Shown: positions 9,840 through 17,834 of the stretch, one piece after another
Position numbering within the stretch: position 1 is the first letter of the stretch
Layout of the letters: every line of letters starts with the position of its first letter
Translations under genes and position numbers: made by a program
Assembly (NCBI RefSeq): GCF_006716465.1
Contig: NZ_VFPB01000001.1
Location: forward strand, 388,483-452,482
Direction of reading: 5' to 3'
From: Pseudoxanthomonas sp. 3HH-4
GTDB taxonomy: Bacteria > Pseudomonadota > Gammaproteobacteria > Xanthomonadales > Xanthomonadaceae
DNA length: 64,000 bases
The notes under the pieces: model-generated
What the model was told of the DNA's origin: nothing
What the model saw: only the letters and a program-made list of their open reading frames with translations
Database searches by the model: none

Positions 9840-9857
9840 CCGTCGGAATTCCGACGG
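9840..9857. promoter_or_regulatory. Perfect 18-bp palindrome, candidate operator
   Basis: CCGTCGGAATTCCGACGG reads identically on both strands. It lies in the 138-base gap between the leftward ArnT-like gene (start 9779) and the rightward response regulator (9918). This is where an operator for autoregulation or joint control of the remodelling genes would be expected. No promoter elements could be fixed with confidence. Confidence 0.5.
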
Positions 9858-9917
9858 CACTTCGACGTCCGGCCTGCGATGCTGCCGGTCCTTCCCCTGC
9901 TGGCGCGGACCTTGCCG

Positions 9918-10610
9918 ATGCGGCTGCTGGTCATCGAAGACAACCGGAACCTGGTGGCGAACCTGTTCGACTACTTCGAGGCGCGCGGCCATACCCTGGA
10001 CGCGGCGCCCGATGGCGTGACCGGCCTGCACCTGGCCAGCACCCAAGCCTATGACGCTATCGTGCTGGACTGGATGCTGCCACGCCTGGAAGGCCCGGAG
10101 GTGCTGCGCCGGCTGCGCGAGGAACACGCATCCGACATCCCGGTCATCATGCTGACGGCACGTGACGAGCTGCCCGACAAGATCGCCGGTTTCCGCGCGG
10201 GCGCCGACGACTACCTGACCAAGCCGTTCGCGCTGCCGGAACTCGAAGTGCGGCTCGAGGCGTTGATGGCGCGGATGCATGGCCGGCAGCGGCGCAAGGT
10301 GCTGGAAGTGCACGACCTCAAGCTCGACCTCGCCACGCTGGAGGCCACCCGCGCCGGGCAGGTGCTGCATCTGTACCCCGCCTGCCGCAAGCTGCTGGAG
10401 ACACTGATGCAGGCCAGTCCCGCCGCCGTCACCCGTCAGCAACTGGAGCACGCCCTGTGGGGCGACGATCCACCGGATGGCGACATGCTCCGGTCGCACA
10501 TCTACGAACTGCGGCGCAGCGTCGATGGTCCGTTTCCGGTCAAGTTGATCCAGACGCTTCCGCGCACCGGCTACCGGTTGGCGGTGCCGCACGAGGCCAA
10601 GGACGCATGA
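9918..10610 (+). CDS. OmpR/PhoB-family response regulator
   Basis: Protein of 230 residues: receiver domain at about 1-115 with acidic pocket E7/D8, phosphoacceptor D51 (VLDWMLP) and TKPF lysine, then a winged-helix DNA-binding domain ending LPRTGYRL. Start at the ATG opening MRLLVIEDN; an ATG at 9879 is in frame but adds an uncharacteristic leader. It overlaps the kinase gene by 4 bases. Its position beside eptA- and arnT-like genes suggests a PmrA- or ColR-like role in envelope remodelling, which is inference. A perfect palindrome lies about 60 bases upstream. Confidence 0.92.
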   Translation: MRLLVIEDNRNLVANLFDYFEARGHTLDAAPDGVTGLHLASTQAYDAIVLDWMLPRLEGPEVLRRLREEHASDIPVIMLTARDELPDKIAGFRAGADDYLTKPFALPELEVRLEALMARMHGRQRRKVLEVHDLKLDLATLEATRAGQVLHLYPACRKLLETLMQASPAAVTRQQLEHALWGDDPPDGDMLRSHIYELRRSVDGPFPVKLIQTLPRTGYRLAVPHEAKDA

Positions 10611-11866
10611 AGCGCCACCGTAGCCTGCATGCGGAAATCAGGCGCCTGCTCGGTGGTTATGCGGTACTGCTGGCCGCCATCATCATCCTGGTCTTCGCTG
10701 ATGATTTCCTCGAGGACTGGGTCTGGAAGTTGCTGCTCCAGCGGGAGATCGTGCACTACGTGCAGCAAAAGGCCGCAGACCCGGGCCACGAATGGCATGA
10801 CAGCGACGCGATACAGCTCTACAGCGTGCCGGGCCGCCAGCCCCCGCCTGGTCTGTCGATGCTGCCGCAGGGCGTGCACGATGATTTCTGGTTCGGCGGG
10901 CGCGAGAACGTGGTGCTGGTCCAGCGTGTACAGGGCGTTGACTACTTCGTCGTGCGCGACATCACCGGGATCGAGACCATCGAGGACGCCCTGCTCCTGG
11001 GAGCGCTGGGTCTGGCGTTCGTCGCGCTGGTGATCATAGGGGTGATGGTCGCCCGGGGCGTGCGGACGGCGCTGCGTCCCCTGTCCGACCTGGCGAACGA
11101 CATTGGCGCGCTTTCTCCCGATCATGCCGGTCAGCGCGTGGTCGTGGCGCATGGCGCCAGCTCCGAGCTGCATGTCATCACCAACGCCCTGAACGATTAC
11201 CTGCGCCGCCAGGATGACTTCGTCGAGCGCGAGCGTACCTTCATCGACACCGCCAGCCACGAGCTGCGTACACCTATCGCCATCATGGCGGGCGCCAGCG
11301 AACTGGCGCTGGAGCAACCGGGCCTGCCGGCGCCGGCACGCCAGCAGGTGCAACGCATCCATCGCACGGCCCGCGACGTGGAACGCCTGATCGCCCTGTT
11401 GCTGACGCTGGCCAAGGACCCCGCAAGGTTGTCGCGCAGCAACGAAGTGGTGATGCTGCATGAACTGCTGCCCGACATCATCGACGACCATCGCCACCTG
11501 CTGGCGGGCAAGGATCTTTCCGTCGTGGTCGACGAACTGCGGCCATGCACGGTTTCCGCGCCACTGCACATCGTCCAGGCGGCCGTCGGCAACCTGCTGC
11601 GCAACGCCATCGAGAACAGCGACCGCGGCGAGATCCATGTCCGCCTCGACGCTGATGCCACCGTCACCCTGCAGGATCCCGGGCACGGCATGACGCCGGA
11701 AGACATCAGCCGCATCTACGCACAGCTGGCGCGCGGCGGTAGTCGTGAAGGCGGCGGCATCGGACTGGATCTGTTAGCCCGCCTGTGCGAACACCTGGGC
11801 TGGACGCTGTCGATCCAGTCCGCACCGGGGCGCGGCACGATCAGCCGCCTGCGCCTCTCGCGCTGA
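10607..11866 (+). CDS. Sensor histidine kinase partner of the response regulator
   Basis: Membrane kinase of 419 residues: one membrane helix near residues 17-35, a periplasmic sensor of about 95 residues, a second helix near 130-150, a HAMP-like linker, HisKA with H218 in FIDTASHELRTP, and an HATPase with DPGHGMTPEDI and GGIGLDLLARL. The G-boxes are slightly degenerate but present. The ATG overlaps the regulator stop (ATGA), so the two are translated together. The sensor loop carries no recognisable metal-binding motif, so the signal is unknown. Confidence 0.92.
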   Translation: MKRHRSLHAEIRRLLGGYAVLLAAIIILVFADDFLEDWVWKLLLQREIVHYVQQKAADPGHEWHDSDAIQLYSVPGRQPPPGLSMLPQGVHDDFWFGGRENVVLVQRVQGVDYFVVRDITGIETIEDALLLGALGLAFVALVIIGVMVARGVRTALRPLSDLANDIGALSPDHAGQRVVVAHGASSELHVITNALNDYLRRQDDFVERERTFIDTASHELRTPIAIMAGASELALEQPGLPAPARQQVQRIHRTARDVERLIALLLTLAKDPARLSRSNEVVMLHELLPDIIDDHRHLLAGKDLSVVVDELRPCTVSAPLHIVQAAVGNLLRNAIENSDRGEIHVRLDADATVTLQDPGHGMTPEDISRIYAQLARGGSREGGGIGLDLLARLCEHLGWTLSIQSAPGRGTISRLRLSR

Positions 11867-11925
11867 CGGCACGCCTTCACGTGATCGGCGCTAGCATGCG
11901 CCGCACCCCGTGCCGGAGATCGCTG

Positions 11926-12564
11926 ATGAAATCGCCCCTGTTGTGCCTCCCCCTGCTGCTTCTGGCGGCATGCAAACCCGAAGGTCCCGCGCCTGTCGAT
12001 ACAGTGCCTGCCGCCACGGTGGCGCCTGCCGCGGCCGTGACGCCCGCGGAGACCGCTCCCGCGCTGGCACCGCCCTCGTTCGATTGCGCCAAGGCCGCGA
12101 GCGAGGCGGAGAAGCTGGTCTGCACCGACGCCGAACTGGCCGCGCTCGACCGTCAGCTTGCCGCGCGCTACGCGGAAGCCAAGGACATCGACCCCGCCGT
12201 GCAGCGCGGCTGGGTGAAAGGGCGCGACGAATGCTGGAAAGCGGACGATGCGCGCCTGTGCGTGCTGGAGTCCTACAGGACCCGCCTGGTCGAGCTGGCG
12301 ATCCATGCGCCCGGCCTGGTGGTGCCCAAGGCGGTGGAATACCGCTGCGACGACAACAGCAAGCCGTTCACGATGACCTTCTACAACGACCTCGATCCGC
12401 AGGCGGCGGTGATGACCTGGGGCAACGACCAGGCCATCGTGTTCCCGCAACCGGCAGCCAGCGGTGCCAGGTACGGCCGCAGTGGCATCGAGTACTGGGA
12501 ACACCAGGGCGAAGCCAGCGTGGACTTCTTCGGCAACAAGCTCAGCTGCCGGCCTGTCCCGTGA
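11926..12564 (+). CDS. Lipoprotein combining LprI-like (DUF1311) and MliC lysozyme-inhibitor domains
   Basis: Protein of 212 residues. A lipoprotein signal ends LLLLAAC (Cys about residue 14), followed by a Pro/Ala-rich linker. A DUF1311/LprI-type domain runs about 48-125, with FDCAKAASEAEKLVC and ending KGRDECWKADDARLCVLESY. A C-terminal MliC-like beta domain (about 132-212) begins YRCDDNSKPF and ends KLSCRPVP. Both domain families are linked to inhibition of C-type lysozyme, so it likely protects peptidoglycan at the outer membrane. The chosen ATG has GGAGA 7-11 bases upstream. The frame also opens in the kinase gene, but those residues are not signal-like. Confidence 0.85.
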   Translation: MKSPLLCLPLLLLAACKPEGPAPVDTVPAATVAPAAAVTPAETAPALAPPSFDCAKAASEAEKLVCTDAELAALDRQLAARYAEAKDIDPAVQRGWVKGRDECWKADDARLCVLESYRTRLVELAIHAPGLVVPKAVEYRCDDNSKPFTMTFYNDLDPQAAVMTWGNDQAIVFPQPAASGARYGRSGIEYWEHQGEASVDFFGNKLSCRPVP

Positions 12565-12569
12565 CCATG

Positions 12570-12596
12570 AGGGAAGGACGCCAAGCGTCCTTCCTC
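12570..12596. terminator. Bidirectional hairpin terminator between convergent genes
   Basis: GGAAGGACGC, loop CAA, GCGTCCTTCC forms a 10-bp stem, extendable with flanking GAG/CTC. It lies between the rightward lysozyme-inhibitor gene and the leftward DUF3011 gene. There is no long T tract on either side. Confidence 0.7.
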
Positions 12597-12612
12597 CACG
12601 GGCTTCCGACGT

Positions 12613-13278
12613 TCAGCGAACGCGGCGGTAGCGCACCTCGTTGTGCCGGTCACCCACTTGCGAGGTGACCAGGCCGTCGCGGGACTGGTCGATGTCGAAG
12701 GTGGTGTTGCCGACGTTGAGGCGGCCATCGTTGATCCAGCCGTTCACGGTCTGGCCACCGGAACGGGCTTTTGCGCGGCCATCGGAGTCGATGGTCAGGG
12801 TCACGTCGCTGTTGTACATCGGGTTGTAGCCTTCGAACGTGCCGATCATCCAGCCCGGGACATACGACGTATGCCGCGGCCCCTGGTAACGGTCGTCGTC
12901 GTACTTGTTGTCCTTCTTGTCCGCGTTGGCGGCGATGGCGCCGAGGATGGCCGCGCCGATGAGCACCCCGGCCGCTACCTTGGCATCCTTGTTGCCGTCA
13001 TGGTGGCCCGAAGAACTTGTGTGCACGCGGAAGGTCGCGCGACAGCCGTCATCCACCCAGATCTCGCGGCGGTTGTAGTCCCAACTGCGGCCCTGGACGC
13101 ACGAGGTGCTGGACAACTGGCGGTCCAGGGTGACGTAGGCCGACGTGGAGATCGGGCAACTCTGGTAACGGTCGTTGCGGCTTTCGCAGGTGACATAGTC
13201 ATCGTCGGCCCGGGCTTCGGAGCCCCAGAGGCCGGCGCCGGCCAGACAGAGGTACAGAACGGTGCGCATGCATTCCAT
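12613..13278 (-). CDS. DUF3011-domain secreted protein
   Basis: Predicted exported protein of 221 residues: signal peptide ending about SEARA, then a Cys-containing DUF3011-like region (VTCESRNDRYQSC, GRSWDYNRREIWVDDGCRA), a hydrophobic Ala/Gly segment (VAAGVLIGAAILGAIAA) and a C-terminal beta-rich half with TLTIDSDGRAKARSGG. The function of DUF3011 is unknown; such proteins are common in Xanthomonadaceae and look envelope-associated. The start at 13278 has GAGGG upstream; an ATG at 13269 is also possible. Confidence 0.8.
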   Translation of the reverse strand: MECMRTVLYLCLAGAGLWGSEARADDDYVTCESRNDRYQSCPISTSAYVTLDRQLSSTSCVQGRSWDYNRREIWVDDGCRATFRVHTSSSGHHDGNKDAKVAAGVLIGAAILGAIAANADKKDNKYDDDRYQGPRHTSYVPGWMIGTFEGYNPMYNSDVTLTIDSDGRAKARSGGQTVNGWINDGRLNVGNTTFDIDQSRDGLVTSQVGDRHNEVRYRRVR

Positions 13279-13370
13279 GACGGACCCTCGAGTGATGGGA
13301 TGGCGTGATGCGGCTCCCGTGCCGCGAAGGCGACAATACCCGGGCATACGTGAAATGTGATGCGAGCGGA

Positions 13371-14600
13371 TCAGCCGTTCGTCCGACGGGCCTGCTGCAC
13401 GGCCGCCACCCGTGCGGCTCGCACGGCGTCGCCGATCTGCGGGCCCGTCATGCCGTCACAGGCCACGTCGCGGGTGCTGACCTGCCGGGCCGCCTGGTGC
13501 AGGCGCACCAGTTCCCGGCCCTGCGGATAGTCCGCCTCTGCATGGTCGCCACGTCCGCGTTTGTCCGCCTCGCAGACCGTGGCCAGCCACGGAATGCGTT
13601 CGGGACGGCGGAAGGCATCGCAGCGCGTGAGCAGCTCCACGACCGTGGCATCGCGCAGTTCGGCCAGACGATGCACGTTGAGATGCTCGCGACACGCCAT
13701 CACCGCCAGCTCACGGTAGTCGGCCGGCACCTTCAGGCGCTCGCACAGGGCGAGCACGGGCCTGACACCCGCGTGCTCGTGCCCGATGTGCTTCGGCAGC
13801 ATGTCGACCGGCGTCAACGCCTTGCCGAGGTCGTGGGTCAGCGCAGCGAACCCGATGCACGCGTCACCGGGCGCAAGGCGCGCGGCCATGTCGCTGACCA
13901 TTTCCTGGTGCACGCCCGTGTCCACTTCCGGGTGATACTCCGCGCGCTGCGGAACGCCGTACAGTGCATCCACCTCGGGCAGTACCACGGCCAGCGCCCC
14001 GCAGGCACGCAGTGTGGAAAGGAAGGCAGAAGGCTTCGTCGACGCCAGCGCGCGCCTGAGTTCCTGCCACACCCGCTCCGGCACCAGCGCGTCGAGCTCG
14101 CCACTGGCGACCAGTTCGCGCATCAGTGCCATCGTCTCCGGTGCGATGGTGAAACCCAGCGATGCGAAGCGGGCCATGAATCGTGCCGCACGCAGCACGC
14201 GCAGGGGATCTTCGACGAAGGCCTGGCTCACGTGCCGCAGCACGCGCGCGTCGATGTCGCGCGCACCACCGTACGGGTCGATCAGCGTCCCGTCGGCATC
14301 CTGCGCGATGGAATTGAGGGTGAAGTCGCGCCGCTGCAGATCGTCTTCCAGCGTCACGGATGGATCGGCATCGACCACGAAGCCACGGTAGCCCCGTCCG
14401 CTCTTGCGTTCCGTGCGCGCGAGCGCGTACTCCTCGCCCGTGTCGGGGTGCAGGAACACCGGGAAGTCGCGACCGACCGCCTTGAATCCCTGCGCTTCCA
14501 TCGCCGCCTGGGTCGCACCGACCACGACCCAGTCGCGATCGCCGGGTGCCAGGCCCAGCAACCGGTCGCGCACCGCGCCGCCGACGAGATAGATCTTCAT
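13371..14600 (-). CDS. cca: CCA-adding enzyme (tRNA nucleotidyltransferase) with HD domain
   Basis: Cytosolic enzyme of 409 residues that builds or repairs the tRNA 3' CCA end. The N-terminus [16 protein letters not shown] and GDRDWVVVG give the nucleotidyltransferase G-motif and catalytic acidic pair; [10 protein letters not shown] and [16 protein letters not shown] are also diagnostic. A C-terminal HD phosphohydrolase motif is present ([14 protein letters not shown]), as in gammaproteobacterial class II enzymes. The open frame continues upstream through the next gene, but the chosen ATG gives the normal family start. Confidence 0.96.
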   Translation of the reverse strand: MKIYLVGGAVRDRLLGLAPGDRDWVVVGATQAAMEAQGFKAVGRDFPVFLHPDTGEEYALARTERKSGRGYRGFVVDADPSVTLEDDLQRRDFTLNSIAQDADGTLIDPYGGARDIDARVLRHVSQAFVEDPLRVLRAARFMARFASLGFTIAPETMALMRELVASGELDALVPERVWQELRRALASTKPSAFLSTLRACGALAVVLPEVDALYGVPQRAEYHPEVDTGVHQEMVSDMAARLAPGDACIGFAALTHDLGKALTPVDMLPKHIGHEHAGVRPVLALCERLKVPADYRELAVMACREHLNVHRLAELRDATVVELLTRCDAFRRPERIPWLATVCEADKRGRGDHAEADYPQGRELVRLHQAARQVSTRDVACDGMTGPQIGDAVRAARVAAVQQARRTNG

Positions 14601-14647
14601 GCGGGCATGATGCCGGATTGGTGCGTCCTCCGTCTGCTGTCGACCTC

Positions 14648-14784
14648 TGTAGGAGCGACGTGAGTCGCGATCGGAAAAGCGGAACGATGTGACGCCTGAT
14701 GGAGCGACTGCCCCTGACTCGCAGCGGAGCATCCGCGCACCTCTGGGCGCAGGGCGCGCGGTCGCGACTGACGTCGCTCCTACA
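14648..14784. repeat. REP-like inverted pair (GTAGGAGCGACGTGAGTCGCG family), pair 1
   Basis: TGTAGGAGCGACGTGAGTCG starts at 14648 and its near reverse complement GTCGCGACTGACGTCGCTCC starts at 14761, in the 200-base gap between cca and slt. A second pair lies at 50451-50601 and a diverged single copy at 47371-47393. Such elements are typical non-coding extragenic palindromes in Xanthomonadaceae and pseudomonads. Nothing else is visible in this gap. Confidence 0.85.
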
Positions 14785-14800
14785 AGGAGCGCAACCGGGC

Positions 14801-16762
14801 TCAGCTCTTCGGCATCTGCGCCGTCGGGCAGGTGAAGGCTTTCCGCTTGGCCTGCACGCGGCCCATCATCCGGTCGGTCACCGGCAGGGCGGTGCCGTTG
14901 AGTCGCCAGTCGTAGATCACGCTGAAGGCGAGCACCCGCGCCACGTATTCGCGGGTCTCCTTGTAGCTGATGGTCTCGATCCAGATGTCGGGGTCGAAGC
15001 CCGGCCGCTGCGACTGCCAGCGTGCGGTCGGTGTCGGCCCGGCGTTGTAGGCGGCGATGGCGACGTAGGGCACGCCGTACTTGTCCTCCATCTCGCGCAG
15101 GTAAGCGGTGCCGATGGCGATGTTGGTGTCCGAGTCGTACAGGCTCGCCGCGCCCGCATACGGGATGCTCCATCGCTTGGCAACGCCGGCGCCCGTGCCG
15201 GGGAGTACCTGCATCAGCCCCATGGCGTTGGCGCCGGAGCGCGCCTTCGGGTTGAAGATGCTTTCGGCGCGGATCTCGGCCGCGACCCAGGCCGGATCGA
15301 TGTTGTGCCTGGTGGCTTCGCGCTTGATGGTGTCGTCGTGGTGCAACGGGAAGCGAAGCGTATACAGGCGCTGTTCGTCCGGCTGCCTGCCGAGCGAGAA
15401 CACGGCACGGTCGAACCAGCCGTTGTCGCGCGCCACCTCCACCGCGATACGGCGCTGGGTATCGTCGAAGCGCGACAGCGCCTCGTTCCATTCGGCAGTC
15501 GCCCAGCCGGGACGTTCCAGTTGCCAAAGCTCCATCGCGCGGATGATCGCCGGATCGCGCGCGACCAACTGCTTTGCGGTGGCGGGATCATTCGGGATCC
15601 AGGCACACAGCGCGTAAGGCTGCTCAAGGCGGTCGGCCGCCAGGAAGCCATGGAACGTGGGGCTGGCGGCGGTTTCCCGGAACAGGCGTTGCGCGCTGGC
15701 GCGGTCACCCGTCTTCTCGGACATGCGCGCTTCGAAATAGCGCCAGCGCGAATCCGCGCGCTGTGCAGGCGGCATCTTCTTCAACGCCGCCAGCGCGGCC
15801 GGCCAATCGCCCCGCGACAGCGCCTCGCGCACGCGCCATTCGTGCAGACGTTCGTCGTAGGCGGACTCGGGCACGTTGCTCAGCCGGCGCGCGGAATCCG
15901 GACCGTAGGAGGCGACCGTCCACAACGCGATCTGGTACAGCACCTGTCCGCGTTCGGATTCGCCCATCCCCAACGCATCGGCATACTGCGGCAACAGGCG
16001 CTCGGCGGTGTCGGGATCGCTCTGGGCCAGTCTGGCCAAGCCATGGGCTGCCATCCGCCGGCTGCGCTCGCTCTTCGGCCAGTTCAATGCGCGCGGATGG
16101 ATGGCGTCGATGAAGGCGGCGTAGTCGGCGGCCTGCGCGGCTTCCTCCGCGGGAAGTCCGCGGGCAGCCGAGCGCATCACGCCGGTCTGGCGTTCTGCGG
16201 CGGCTGCCTCGATGCGTTCCCAGCGCAGCGCGGGGGCAAGTCCGCCCTGGCTCGCGAGCAGATTGAAGACCGGATCGCAGCCATCGGGCAGCGACTTCGC
16301 GCCCTTGCGCCAGATCGCCTGCGCCTGCGGCGTCCACGCGGCATCGGTGCGGCCGGTGGCCTGGCGTGCCTGCAGGTCCGCGCATTGCAGGGCGAGGTTC
16401 GCGGTGGGCTTCCACGCGGCGAGGAAGGTGGGCCACTCCTGACGCCTCGCCAATGCCGCCAGCCACAGGGAACGGAATTGTTCGGCCACGGCCTGACCTT
16501 CGTAACGTTTCAGGAAGGCCTGCGCTTGCTGAGTCGACACCGTATCGATCTGGCGGCGCAGCGAGGCGAATTCGACCCAGCCATACAGCGGATGACGGAC
16601 GATGGCGGATGACGTGGCGCCATCGAGGCGACCGGCTTCCGCTGCTGCGAGCGCGTCGCGGACGACAGGACGTTGGGTGTCGAGCGATTGCGCGCGCGAT
16701 ATCGGCGCGATGCACAGGCCCGCAAGGGCAGCGAGTACGATGACAGGGGGGATGCGAATCAT
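14801..16762 (-). CDS. slt: Soluble lytic murein transglycosylase (Slt70-type)
   Basis: Periplasmic enzyme of 653 residues: signal peptide ([22 protein letters not shown]), a long alpha-superhelical region, then a lysozyme-like catalytic domain. The catalytic glutamate is in [20 protein letters not shown] (around residue 490), followed by [10 protein letters not shown] and AIAAYNAGP. It cleaves the MurNAc-GlcNAc bond to give 1,6-anhydro ends during peptidoglycan turnover. Length and domain order match the family. The frame extends upstream into the TauE/SafE gene on the other strand, which is an artefact. Confidence 0.95.
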   Translation of the reverse strand: MIRIPPVIVLAALAGLCIAPISRAQSLDTQRPVVRDALAAAEAGRLDGATSSAIVRHPLYGWVEFASLRRQIDTVSTQQAQAFLKRYEGQAVAEQFRSLWLAALARRQEWPTFLAAWKPTANLALQCADLQARQATGRTDAAWTPQAQAIWRKGAKSLPDGCDPVFNLLASQGGLAPALRWERIEAAAAERQTGVMRSAARGLPAEEAAQAADYAAFIDAIHPRALNWPKSERSRRMAAHGLARLAQSDPDTAERLLPQYADALGMGESERGQVLYQIALWTVASYGPDSARRLSNVPESAYDERLHEWRVREALSRGDWPAALAALKKMPPAQRADSRWRYFEARMSEKTGDRASAQRLFRETAASPTFHGFLAADRLEQPYALCAWIPNDPATAKQLVARDPAIIRAMELWQLERPGWATAEWNEALSRFDDTQRRIAVEVARDNGWFDRAVFSLGRQPDEQRLYTLRFPLHHDDTIKREATRHNIDPAWVAAEIRAESIFNPKARSGANAMGLMQVLPGTGAGVAKRWSIPYAGAASLYDSDTNIAIGTAYLREMEDKYGVPYVAIAAYNAGPTPTARWQSQRPGFDPDIWIETISYKETREYVARVLAFSVIYDWRLNGTALPVTDRMMGRVQAKRKAFTCPTAQMPKS

Positions 16763-16823
16763 GCCGGGGACTATACCCAAACCGGCTGAACCTCCCTGTA
16801 GACGGGCGATGACGAGGTGATGC

Positions 16824-17621
16824 TTGGATGGTGTGTGGATTTTCCCTGTGCTTGGCGTGCTGGCCGGCATCCTGGCGGGCCTGCTCGGCATAGGGGGCGG
16901 TCTGGTGCTGGTGGCCGCGCTCGCATGGATATTGCCCCTGCACGGCATTCCGAAAGAGGCCGCGATGCATGCCGCGCTCGCCAGTTCATTGGCAAGCATC
17001 GTGCTGACGGCCACGTCGTCCGCATACGCGCACCATCGTCGCGGCAGTGTGTTGTGGCCCACGGTGGCGTGGATGGTGCCGGGTCTGCTGCTGGGCGGTT
17101 GGGTCGGCAGCGGTCTGGCGGTGTACCTGGATGACGACGTGCTGCGCTGGATCGTGGCCGGTTACTGTTTCATCGCAGGTGCGCAGATGCTGCTCGGCGG
17201 CAATGCGCACCCCGAAGGGCGTGGCGTACCCGCCCCGCGCGGCGCCGGCATGAGCATGGCAGGCACCGCGATTGGTGCGGTATCGGCGGTGGTCGGCATC
17301 GGGGGCGGCAGCATGACGGTGCCGCTGCTGGTGTGGCGCGGCGTGCAGCCGGTGCGCGCGGTCGGCACATCCAGTGCCTGCGGCGTGGCCATCGGTCTCG
17401 CGAGTGCAGCGGGTTATGCGCTGCATGCGCCGCCGGGCGCGTTGCCGGCGCATGCGGTGGGTTACATCTATCTGCCAGCCGCGATAGGGGTGGCTGTCGC
17501 CTCCGTCCTCGCCGCCCCCTACGGCACGCGACTGGCGCATCGCATCGGCGGCAGGGCGTTGAAGCGGGTGTTCGCCGTCTTCATGGTGGTGATGGGCATT
17601 GCGATCATCGCCAGTGGCTGA
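16824..17621 (+). CDS. TauE/SafE-family sulfite/organosulfonate exporter-like permease
   Basis: Membrane protein of 265 residues with about eight hydrophobic segments in two related halves. Each half carries the family glycine motif (LAGLLGIGGGLVLV near residue 15 and VSAVVGIGGGSMTVPLL near residue 155). These permeases move small anions such as sulfite or sulfoacetate; the substrate cannot be told here. The start is a TTG preceded by GAGGTGA; no better ATG is available before the first membrane segment. Confidence 0.87.
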   Translation: MDGVWIFPVLGVLAGILAGLLGIGGGLVLVAALAWILPLHGIPKEAAMHAALASSLASIVLTATSSAYAHHRRGSVLWPTVAWMVPGLLLGGWVGSGLAVYLDDDVLRWIVAGYCFIAGAQMLLGGNAHPEGRGVPAPRGAGMSMAGTAIGAVSAVVGIGGGSMTVPLLVWRGVQPVRAVGTSSACGVAIGLASAAGYALHAPPGALPAHAVGYIYLPAAIGVAVASVLAAPYGTRLAHRIGGRALKRVFAVFMVVMGIAIIASG

Positions 17622-17630
17622 CACCAGGAT

Positions 17631-17679
17631 TTTCTACACGCATTTAGTTGTTAATCATCGTGACGGCTGCGTGTAGAAA
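17631..17679. promoter_or_regulatory. 11-bp inverted repeat upstream of TonB receptor
   Basis: TTTCTACACGC at 17631-17641 is repeated exactly in inverse as GCGTGTAGAAA at 17669-17679, with a 27-base AT-rich spacer. It follows the TauE/SafE gene and lies about 160 bases before the receptor ATG. It could be a looped operator, or a terminator without a T tract. Confidence 0.45.
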
Positions 17680-17710
17680 CTCGATGTAAACCCGTTTATC
17701 TCCAGATAAT

Positions 17711-17735
17711 CACCGTTACCTTTTTCAAAACGGTG
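17711..17735. other. Small stem-loop in the TonB receptor leader region
   Basis: CACCGTT and AACGGTG (7 bp) flank the spacer ACCTTTTTCAA. It sits in an AT-rich stretch 100 bases before the receptor gene and may be part of its promoter or leader. The rest of the gap 17622-17834 holds no gene. Confidence 0.35.
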
Positions 17736-17834
17736 ACTTGTTTCCGTTGTGGGTGTTTTACCGATTCTTTACAACGATGGGCAAGCCGCTTTAGGCATCG
17801 GCCGCGCGGCCCAACCCTTCCGGAGAGAGAATCC

